Assembly: GCA_947623455.1 (NCBI GenBank)
Contig: OX392529.1
Span: 60,903,186 to 60,967,185, forward strand
Source: Mimachlamys varia
Taxonomy: Eukaryota; Mollusca; Bivalvia; Pectinida; Pectinidae
Length of the DNA stretch: 64,000 nucleotides
Direction: 5' to 3'
In this document: positions 50,101 through 62,100 of the stretch, one piece after another
Position numbering within the stretch: position 1 is the stretch's first letter
Layout of the letters: every line of letters starts with the position of its first letter
Notes under the pieces: generated by a model
What the model saw: only the letters and a program-made list of their open reading frames with translations
The model's database searches: none
Told to the model about the DNA's origin: nothing
Position numbers and translations under genes: made by a program

Positions 50101-53100
50101 GGTCTATTACTGGATGAATACAGTATTTAAATATCATGATGATAAGTGAGAAATTCATCAATGGTTACCTTGCAGTGGTTAAGAGAATCTGCTCATCAAA
50201 ATTGTTGTTGATTGTTAAAGATTGTTAAGCAGATTGTTAAACCTAAAACAGTTCAAATTCTTTCAAATTGTTTAGAACTCAAAAAATCTTACCAGTGATG
50301 ATACAACTTAATTCAGTCACCCCTGAAATTTCATAATGAATCATTCCAAATTCTGAATTGGAAGAGTTCAAATAAGTCTTCAGGGTAGAATGAGTTAATT
50401 AAAAGAAATCTTGAAGCTGTAGTAATTTTTAAATGATTGTTACATATTACTGTATACCTGGTTATTAGGCCTAACAGATCAGGAGAAAGAATTACCATAT
50501 CAGATACCCCTCAGCCTCTTTTAATAACTCACGTGAAATTCTCGGGAAGCTTCGTATAACATAGCCCCTGGCTCCATAGATCCTATCTTAAATATGTGTT
50601 CTGTTACCTCTGAAACAAGACACAACACACATATATATATAATCAAGCATTAGGGCAACATATCCAGGATCAGCAGTGATTTTTTCATCCCTTTTTTACA
50701 GGGGCCTGTACCTTTTCAAATGGGAAAATACAGCGGTATTTTCCCCCGATTGGGAAAATTTGCTGTTGGTTTTAAATGCAAAAAATAACAATAAATCACA
50801 TATGAAGGGAAAATATGAGAAAGAAATTGGGAAAATACAACAAAATTTCTCTAGGGGAAGGGGCCGAAATTCGGCCCCAAATCGACCCTAAAAAAACACT
50901 GATCAGTTAGAAATAGTCATCACAGACAAGCATTAGGGCTACAGATCCAGGATCAGTTAGAACTAGTCGTCACAAACAGGCATTAGGGCTACAGATCCAG
51001 ATTCACCCAGAATTTTAAAATGATAAAAAATATTTAAGACATTACATCTTGCATTAACAATGGAACCCATTTTAAGAAGTTGAATCATTTGCTTCTTACT
51101 AAACAAAGTAACAGTTTGTGTGAAAGACTGTTTATTGTAGTTCAGAAATATATGAACAGTGGTAAGTTCATTTAATCACTAAAAGCTGAGTATCAAGTTT
51201 CTATTTACAATGTTCATTTTTACACAACAGGTCATGAAAGATCAACACATGACAGCGAGGTCACAGTATGACCTCCTCTTTGGAATGCTAAGAAACTACA
51301 AAAACAGGTCACCTCACGACCTACTTTAAGTTGATATATATCGAGTTCACCTAATGACCTATTTTTTTTTGTCTGCAGGATAACTGAACTACTCAGTAGT
51401 GAAGCGGACTCGACTTGTACCCAGGAGTGGGACTACTTACCGGGTACTTTGTGGAGGAACTCGTGTTGGTAGTTACCAATAATCCTTGTACCATCCATCT
51501 CTTGTACTAAATGGGCTGGAGACTCAAAGTTATATCTGACAACATGTTAAAGAAACTGACCACCATCGACAAACACTAAACCTAACCCCAACAAGAGTAC
51601 TGTAGAGTGGATAAATATCCGCATGTCCTATGTCAAAGTGAAAACATTGTATTACAAAGCAAAAATAGGGAAATACAAAAACATTTGTTCAAATGAAATG
51701 TCACAAAGGAAGCCAAGTTTCAATTGTTCTACCAAGTTTGAAAGATATTTATGTAAAGGGCAATAACTCTATCTAAATATAGTCAAATCTAACCAATGTT
51801 CCCGAAATTGTACTCAAAGTGACTAGAAAATAGCTTTATCAGAGCTGTATGGAAGGAATTTCATATTTTAGATTGGCAATGATGAAAATGTGTCTGATGG
51901 TTAAACGCCTCAATTTATTCCGGGTAGGGGGTATACATGCATCATGATTGACAGAGCTACATTACGTCCTCTGAACAGACATCAAAATCCACAAGGATAC
52001 CGTATCCAGTCTTTCTGAGGCCCCACGACGACCATCAGGGTACCCCACATGGCCACCACAGCTCCAATACCACACCTGCAAGGTCAAGGTCATATGTGAA
52101 TTAAGTTACCCCAAACATCTCCCCATACTATGCCAATCTATATGCAGCTCAAGGTCATTACATTTCCATCAAGGTCAACACAAATGCTAAAGTGGATCCC
52201 AATCCCATCCCTGAAAGATCAAGGTCACCTAGCAATGTCAAGGTTGCTGACCTTACCATTAAAGTACTTCAGTTTTGACTTACCTGGTATATATTATAGA
52301 ATCAGCTGATAGCATGTTTGAATATTTTTAATTTCAAATCATAATGTGATAAATAGAAGCTTACATTCCTGTCATACATACCACATCAACTGTCGAGGAC
52401 AAGCTTCAGTCTTAGTGTTGAATTCACAATAAACTTTCTGAAAGGAAGCAGATAATAAGACATTAAATAGATGTCCTTAGTTAAGCTTGAAACATTTGAA
52501 AATCAGCGTACATTATCAGCACTTGTTCCGTGTCTCATACCTCAAAGTATACCCCAGGTATATCGAAAGATTACACAATGTGTACCTTATAGCTTGGCCA
52601 GAAAAATTATGCTAGAGATTAAGGGGTAAATGTAATAGAATCAATAAACTTTAATCATCTGATAAAAAACACTTAATAATAAGATAATAAGACAGATGAG
52701 GATAAAAGGTTATCTCCCCTTACACTAGAGGACGAGACAGAGAGGACATGTTACCTGTAAGTCTGAGGAACAGATGAGGATGACTGGTTATCTACCCTTA
52801 CACTAGAGGACGAGATGTAGAGGACATGTTACCTGTAAATCTGAGGAACAGATGAGGATGACAGGTTATCTACCCTTACACTAGAGGACGAGATAGACAT
52901 GTTACCTGTAAATCTGAGGAACAGATGAGGATGACAAGTTATCTAACCTTACACTAGAGGACGAGATGTAGAGGACATGTTACCTGTAAATCTGAGGAAC
53001 AGATGAGGATGACAGGTTATCTAACCTTACACTAGAGGACGAGACGGAGGACGTGTTACCTGTAAATCTGAGGAACAGATGAGGATGACAGGTTATCTAC

Positions 53101-56100
53101 CCTTACACTAGAGGACGAGATGGACATGTTACCTGTAAATCTGAGGAACAGATGAGGATGACAGGTTATCTACCCTTACACTAGAGGACGAGACGGAGGA
53201 CATGTTACCTGTAAATCTGAGGAACAGATGAGGATGACAGGTTATCTACCCTTACACTAGAGGACGAGATGTAGAGGACATGTTACCTGTAAATCTGAGG
53301 AACAGATGAGGATGACAAGTTATCTAACCTTACACTAGAGGACGAGATGTAGAGGACATGTTACCTGTAAATCTGAGGAAAAGATGAGGATGACAGATTA
53401 TCTACCCTTACACTAGAGGACGAGACAGAGGACGTGTTACCTGTAAATCTGAGGAACAGATGAGGATGACAGGTTATCTACCCTTACACTAGAGGACGAG
53501 ACGGAGGACGTGTTACCTGTAAATCTGAGGAACAGATGAGGATGACAGGTTATCTACCCTTACACTAGAGGACGAGATGGACATGTTACCTGTAAATCAG
53601 AGAAACAGATGAGGATGACAGGTTATCTAACCTTACACTAGAGGACGAGATAGCCATGTTACCTGTAAATCTGAGGAACAGATGAGGATGACAGGTTATC
53701 TACCCTTACACTAGAGGACATGTTACCTGTAAATCTGAGGAACAGATGAGGATGACAGGTTATCTACCCTTACACTAGAGGACGAGATAGACATGTTACC
53801 TGTAAATCTGAGGAACAGATGAGGATGACAGGTTATCTACCCTTACACTAGAGGACGAGATGTAGAGGACATGTTACCTGTAAATCTGAGGAACAGATGA
53901 GGATGACAGGTTATCTACCCTTACACTAGAGGACGAGATGTAGAGGACGTGTTACCTGTAAATCTGAGGAACAGATGAGGATGACAGGTTATCTACCCTT
54001 ACACTAGAGCAAGAGACAGAGGATGTGTTACCTGTAAATCTGAGGAACAGATGAGGATGACAGGTTATCTACCCTTACACTAGAGGATGAGATGGACATG
54101 TTACCTGTAAATCTGAGGAACAGATGAGGATGACAGGTTATCAACCCTTAATCTAGAGGACGAGACGGAGGACGTGTTACCTGTAAATCTGAGGAACAGA
54201 TGAGGATGACAGGTTATCTACCCTTACACTAGAGGACGAGATGGACATGTTACCTGTAAATCTGAGGATCAGATGAGGATGACAGGTTATCTACCCTTAC
54301 ACTAGAGGACGAGACGGAGGACATGTTACCTGTAAATCTGAGGAACAGATGAGGATGACAGGTTATCTACCCTTACACTAGAGGACGAGATGTAGAGGAC
54401 ATGTTACCTGTAAATCTGAGGAACAGATGAGGATGACAAGTTATCTAACCTTACACTAGAGGACGAGATGTAGAGGACATGTTACCTGTAAATCTGAGGA
54501 ACAGATGAGGATGACAGATTATCTACCCTTACACTAGAGGACGAGACGGAGGACGTGTTACCTGTAAATCTGAGGAACAGATGAGGATGACAGGTTATCT
54601 ACCCTTACACTAGAGGACGAGACGGAGGACGTGTTACCTGTAAATCTGAGGAACAGATGAGGATGACAGGTTATCTACCCTTACACTAGAGGACGAGATG
54701 GACATGTTACCTGTAAATCAGAGAAACAGATGAGGATGACAGGTTATCTAACCTTACACTAGAGGACGAGATAGCCATGTTACCTGTAAATCTGAGGAAC
54801 AGATGAGGATGACAGGTTATCTACCCTTACACTAGAGGACATGTTACCTGTAAATCTGAGGAACAGATGAGGATGACAGGTTATCTACCCTTACACTAGA
54901 GGACGAGATAGACATGTTACCTGTAAATCTGAGGAACAGATGAGGATGACAGGTTATCTACCCTTACACTAGAGGACGAGATGTAGAGGACATGTTACCT
55001 GTAAATCTGAGGAACAGATGAGGATGACAGGTTATCTACCCTTACACTAGAGGACGAGATGTAGAGGACGTGTTACCTGTAAATCTGAGGAACAGATGAG
55101 GATGACAGGTTATCTACCCTTACACTAGAGCAAGAGACAGAGGATGTGTTACCTGTAAATCTGAGGAACAGATGAGGATGACAGGTTATCTACCCTTACA
55201 CTAGAGGACGAGATGGACATGTTACCTGTAAATCTGAGGAACAGATGAGGATGACAGGTTATCTACCCTTAATCTAGAGGACGAGACGGAGGACGTGTTA
55301 CCTGTAAATCTGAGGAACAGATGAGGATGACAGGTTATCTACCCTTACACTAGAGGACGAGATGGACATGTTACCTGTAAATCTGAGGAACAGATGAGGA
55401 TGACAGGTTATCTACCCTTAATCTAGAGGACGAGACGGAGGACGTGTTACCTGTAAATCTGAGGAACAGATGAGGATGACAGGTTATCTACCCTTACACT
55501 AGAGGACGAGATGGACATATTACCTGTAAATCTGAGGAACAGATGAGGATAACAGGTTATCTAACCTTACACTAGAGGACGAGATAGACATGTTACCTGT
55601 AAATCTGAGGAACAGATGAGGATGACAGGTTATCTACCCTTACACTAGAGGACGAGATGTAGAGAGACATGTTACCTGTAAATCTGAGGAACAGATAAGG
55701 ATGACAGGTTATCTACCCTTACACTAGAGGACGAGACGGAGGACGTGTTACCTGTAAATCTGAGAACCAGATGAGGATGACAGGTTATCTACCCTTATAC
55801 TAGAGGACAAGATGGAGGACATGTTACCTGTAAATCTGAGGAACAGATGAAGATGACAAGTTATCTACCCTTACACTAGAGGACGAGATGGAGGACATGT
55901 TACCTGTAAATCTGAGGAACAGATGAGGATGACAGGTTATCTACCCTTACACTAGAGGACGAGACGTAGGACATGTTACCTGTAAATCTGAGGAACAGAT
56001 GAGAATGACAGGTTATCTACCCTTACACTAGAGGATGAGATGTAGAGGACATGTTACCTGTAAATCTGAGGAACAGATGAAGATGACAAGTTATCTACCC

Positions 56101-59100
56101 TTACACTAGAGGACGAGATGGAGGACATGTTACCTGTAAATCTGAGGAACAGATGAGGATGACAGGTTATCTACCCTTACACTAGAGGACGAGACAGAGG
56201 ACGTACATGTTACCTGTAAATCTGAGGAACAGATGAAGATGACAGGTTATCTACCCTTACACTAGAGGACGAGACGGAGGACATGTTACCTGTAAATCTG
56301 AGGTACAGATGAGGATGACAGGTTATCTACTCTTACACTAGAGGACATGTTACCTGTAAATCTGAGGAACAGATGAGGATGACAGGTTATCTACCCTTAC
56401 ACTAGAGGACGAGACAGAGGACGTGTTACCTGTACATCTGAGGAACAGATAACGATGACAGGTTATCTACCCTTACACTAGAGGACGAGACGTAGGACAT
56501 GTTACCTGTAAATCTGAGGAACAGATGAGAATGACAGGTTATCTACCCTTACACTAGAGGATGAGATGTAGAGGACATGTTACCTGTAAATCTGAGGAAC
56601 AGATGAGGATGACAAGTTATCTACCCTTACACTAGAGGACGAGATGTAGAGGACATGTTACCTGTAAATCTGAGGAACAGATAACGATGACAGGTTATCT
56701 ACCCTTACACTAGAGGACGAGATGTAGAGGACATGTTACCTGTAAATCTGAGGAACAGATGAGGATGACCCCGCTGTCTGTGTACAGAGCCAGGAACTTG
56801 TTGTTGAAGGAGAGAGCCATCTTTATATACTCTTTTACTTCAGTGTTTGTCTGTGGTGTCTGCAACAATCAAGAATCAGCATTAACTGTGATATCATACA
56901 AGACTCCTGCGGTAAAATATTCTGTTCAGTGAAGAAGAAATACAACATATAACAGTCAGTTGCTACAAATACTTTGACACATAATTTACATAGCACTGCG
57001 GCTAGTATTCAATAGTATTCAAACCTTTATATCCATGTACGCATAATACATAAAACAAAACATTTCTAATCTGACTGTAGACTGACAAATCTTCTGGACA
57101 CAAAATAAAAGTCAGATTAGACAATACGTCATTCTGGACCACACTACACTGTCTGTCCAGGGACCACTGGGCTGAGTGATCCTTGTATACTGACCTGGTT
57201 TTGATATTGACCTCCATGGTCAATCAGAAACAGCTCGTTGCCCTTAGCAACCAATGCTCGGGACTGTCGGTCAAGATTTAGAACTGCCCAGCTGCTAGGC
57301 GCTGACTGCAAACCTACAAAGCAGTTACAAGTTAAAATTGATCTCAATTTGTACATTGTAAACTGACTGTACACTATGGGTAAACAAACATATTTATGTA
57401 TTTTCATTTACAGTTCAGCACAAAATTATATGTACAGTAGAAACATTGATATTTTCTCATAACTGTTTCTCTAGGATCTATATATATTTGTTTTACCAGA
57501 ACTTTTAGCTTTTTTAGACTTTCAAAAATTATTCATTCATTTTTGCATTAGGTCTACGAAAGATATCCCCCCCCCCCCTATTATAAAAGCTATTTTTTCA
57601 GCAAAACTGTGATACAAGTACATGTACATGTATTTATATTAATTTAAAGGAATTTTGAGATGCATGCATGTGTCTGACAATACAATGGCCAGTCAAGGAA
57701 ACAAAGCACACATGTGATAAATGAGGCATTTAAAATATCCAAGTTCCATGTACATAAAAAAGGACCACTGTATTGGCTACCAGCATTAGACCTTGCTAAA
57801 AGTGGTGTAAATAGCAGGGGGTCATATTAACTCATGTATCAATTAAAAAGAGAGATTTTCAACACCCCTTCAATTTGTAAGCATATGTTTGATATGGCTA
57901 CAGATTAAGCAGTCATAAGATATTCTTGAAATATTTTTTTTGTGTAACACATGGTACACTGGTGGCCGTGGGTGTACCTGGGACCTCGGCCAGTCTCCGT
58001 ATCCTGGGGTCGTCTACGCTGTTGATGATAAAGATCCGGTAGGTACTGGTCAGTACTGCTATCCCTGTGCCCTGGAAACTGTTAAATATCTCACAGTCCA
58101 ACACCTTCACGTCCTTGGCTTCCTGTCAAACAGACAAAGGGCTAATAGTTACACTGGAACTTATCTAGAATTTAGGGGAAACTACCCTTTCCTGACTTCA
58201 GGGGAAAGAAAACACTTTTAGGGGAATTCGCAAAAATCAAAGTTAAAAAATTTTAACTTCAAGTGAAAACAACAAAAGGTTAATTATATAAAACAAATTC
58301 TAAAGGATTTTGGGTAGATACTGACATCAAAGTGAAGGGAAATTCAATATTTCAGTAAATTTAGCACAGTTCTGAGGGGAAAAATTAACAAAATTCTTGA
58401 TGGGGAAACTACCCATAAACGGCAGTAAAAAAAGGCCCAGATTATTCCCTGTAACATTCTTCCAAAATTGTTTAATGCTTTTAGTTGACAGAAATTATAT
58501 CACAAGTATATTGTTACACAATGACCACTATATATTTACCACAAAAATGGCCACTATATATCCCAACAATGGCCATTTGGCTGTAAAGATTACTGACTTC
58601 TGTCAGCAAAACTATAAGTCTCTTTGTGTTAATCATTTGGTTTGGTTTATTTTGTTTACGTCCTTTTCACAGCCATGGTCATTAAAGGCTGAGCCAGGTT
58701 TTGGAGGTGGAGGAAAGCCAGAGTTCTCAGAGAAAAATCATCCACCTACGGTCAGTACCTGGCAACTGAAATACATGGGTTTTGAACTTGCCAGATGTGG
58801 AGGGCTAGAATGATGGGACACATTAACCACTCAGCCACCACGGCCCGTGATGATCACTATAACCTCTATATTCTGGGAATTTCACAGCCGCTATATAGAC
58901 CGTTAGTATTTTGTCAGGACAATTTCTAGATTTGTATCGTAGTTACAGCAACTGACCTGACCCATGCCAAACATGCGTTTGAAGTTGAGGAACATGTCGT
59001 AGGAGAGAACCATGCCATCGTCCTGGACACACAGCAAATCCTCTGTGTTTGACCACCCCATCTTGACCACTTGACCACTACTCCACTACAACATAAGTGA

Positions 59101-62100
59101 TATTCACATGAAACATCTCAATCATTTACAAAATTAGAATTACGACACATTTTCATGGAAACAACTTCAATCTCTCAAAATAAACAAGAGGCCCAGGGGC
59201 CTCAACGGTCATCTGACTATAAAGATCTATATCATTTGTGTTTGTTTTTGCCAAGTTGTTCAAAGATATCTACATACATGTTTATAACCCCTGTGACCTT
59301 GAAAGTATAAGTGAAGGTCTATATGAGGAATCTTTGCACCAATCTGTCCCAGGTACCCATTGGCCAAATATCAGCACCTAGGGCCTTTTGGTAAGCGAGA
59401 AGACGTTTGTTAAAAGATTTTTACATGTTTTACCCTTGCGACCTTGAAAGTAGGTCAAGGTCATTCATACAAGGAAACTTTGTAGCACTCCATTAAAGGT
59501 ACCTACTGGCTAAATATCAACACCCAGGGCCTTTAAGTTGTTGAGGAGAAGATTGTTAAAGGTATTTTTACATGTTTGACCCCTATGACCTTGAAGGTAG
59601 GTTGAGGTCCATTGTATGAGGAAAGTTTGTAGCACTCTATCCCAGGTACCTACTAGCCAAATACCATATTACTCTGGGGGATTTGGTTAGCGAGAAGAAG
59701 ATTGTTAAAAGATTTTACATATTTGACCTCTGTGACCTTGAAAGTGGGTCAAGATCATTCATATGAGGAAACTTGATAGCACACTATGCCAGCTACCTAC
59801 CAGCCAAATATCAGCACCCAGGGCCTTTTGGTTATTGAGAAGAAGATTGTTAAAGATTTTTACATATTTGACCCCTGTGACCTTGAAAGTGGGTCAAGAT
59901 CATTCATATGAGGAAACTTGATAGCACACTATGCCAAGTACCTACCAGCCAAATATCAGCACCCAGGGCCTTTTGGTTATTGAGAAGAAGATTGTTAAGA
60001 TTGTTAAAGATTTTTACATATTTGACCCCTGTGACCTTGAAAGTAGGTCAAGGTCATTCATATGCGGAAACTTTGTAGCACTCCATGCCAGGTACCTACT
60101 GGCCAAATGTCAGGACCCTGGGGCTAATGGAACTTGAGAAGAAGATTCTTAAAACTTTTTACCCATTATAGCCCCAGTGAACCTTTGACCCCGTCCAGCG
60201 CTTAAAGTTGAACTTTGACCTAAACACAATATGTCAGAAAAAGATTTGCATTGCCAGTCTACATATAATATATGCAAGTATCATCGGTCTAGATCATTCG
60301 GTTCATTAGATAATGTTGTGTAGATATTTTAACATATTTGACCCATGTGACCTTGAAAGTAGGTCAAGGTCATTTATATGAGAAAACTTTAGAGTACTCT
60401 ATCCCTGGTACCTACTGGCCAAATATCAGAACCCTGGGCCTTATGGAACTTGAGAAGAAGATTCTTAAAGCTTTTTACCTATTATAACCCATGTTAACCT
60501 TTGACCCCGTCCAGCACTCAAAGTTGACCTTTGACCTAAACACAATATATTAGAAAAAGATTCGCATTGCTGGTCTACATATCATACAAAAATATCATTG
60601 CTCTAGATCATTTAGTTCTTTAGATAATGTTGTGTAGATTTTTTAACATATTTGACCCCTGTGACCTTGAAAGTAGGTCAAGGTCATTTATATGAGGAAA
60701 CTTTAGAACACTCTATCCCAGGTTCCTACTGGCCAAATATCAGAACCCTGGGCCTTATGGAACTTGAGAAGAAGATTCTTAAAGCTTTTTACCTATTATA
60801 ACCCATGTTAACCTTTGACCCCGTCCAGCACTCAAAGTTGACCTTTGACCTAAACACAATATATTAGAAAAAGATTCGCATTGCTGGTCTACATATCATA
60901 CAAAAATATCATTGCTCTAGATCATTTAGTTCTTTAGATAATGTTGTGTAGATTTTTTAACATATTTGACCCCTGTGACCTTGAAAGTTAGTCAAGGTCA
61001 TCGATATGAGGAAACTTTGTAGCACTCTATCCCAGGTGCCTACTGGCCAAATATCATTACCCTAGACCTTTTGGTTACTGAGAAGAAGATTGTTAAAGGT
61101 TTTTACATATTTGACCCCTGTGACCTTGAAAACAGGTCAAGGTCATTGAAATGAGGAAACTTTGTAGCACTCAATCCCAGGTGCCTACTGGCCAAATATC
61201 AGCACCTAGAGCCTTTTGGTTACTAAGAAGAAGATTGTTAAAGGAAAAGTTTACGGACGGCGGACGGCGGACGGCGGACGGCGCACGGCGCACGACGACG
61301 GACGAAGCATGATGGCAATAGGTCATCTTGACCCTTCGGGTCAGATGACCTAACAAACCAAAAGAATAAAAGCATCTTTAATAAAGTAATTTTGACAGGA
61401 AAAGGTTTATCAATCGATTAAAGTAAAAAAAAAAAATGCTTCATAAAATGGGACATTACAAAGTAAACGGTACCTACCCTCATCTGACTGATTTGGTTGC
61501 CTGCAGCCGTGAACACTGTAATGATTGGTTTTGTGGAAACTTGGACTCGGGCGGTCTTTGATTCATCTCGGTAGAGAGCTAAAACATAAAAATAAACCAG
61601 TTGGAAATACCACCAAGTTGAGACTTATTGAGCATTCATTGACTACCTATACATACATATGTTTGGAATTCTTTAAAGTAAATTTCATAAAATTGAAAAT
61701 TAAATGCGAAAACATGACATAATTGAAAATAGAAATACTTTAGATTAGAAGATGGTAACAAGTAATAAGCCATGTTGTGTAACTCATCGTCCCCCCCCCC
61801 CCCCCCCCACCATGACTTTGCTCTTGGACGTGTATTGTAATGGGAAAGGCAGTGATTTTATTTGCCCAGTTTTACAGTCGATATATTAAGGCTGTTTCCC
61901 TTAGTCAAAATTTGTGATTTTTTCCAGAAATGAAGCAAAATTCAAAAATATTTTCCCATTTTATCTGGAAATCCTACTAAATTTTCCCATTTCAATAAGA
62001 CACAGGCTGCTGTAAAATCAAGGCAGCAAAAACACCGGTCAAAGGGAAAGCATTTGACCAGATCAGAGCTTGAACATAGGACCATTAAAACCTTAAAAAA

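Noticed and set aside
58397..58813. 138-codon plus-strand open frame
   Set aside because: It overlaps a SINE and a VPS16 intron and has no domain.
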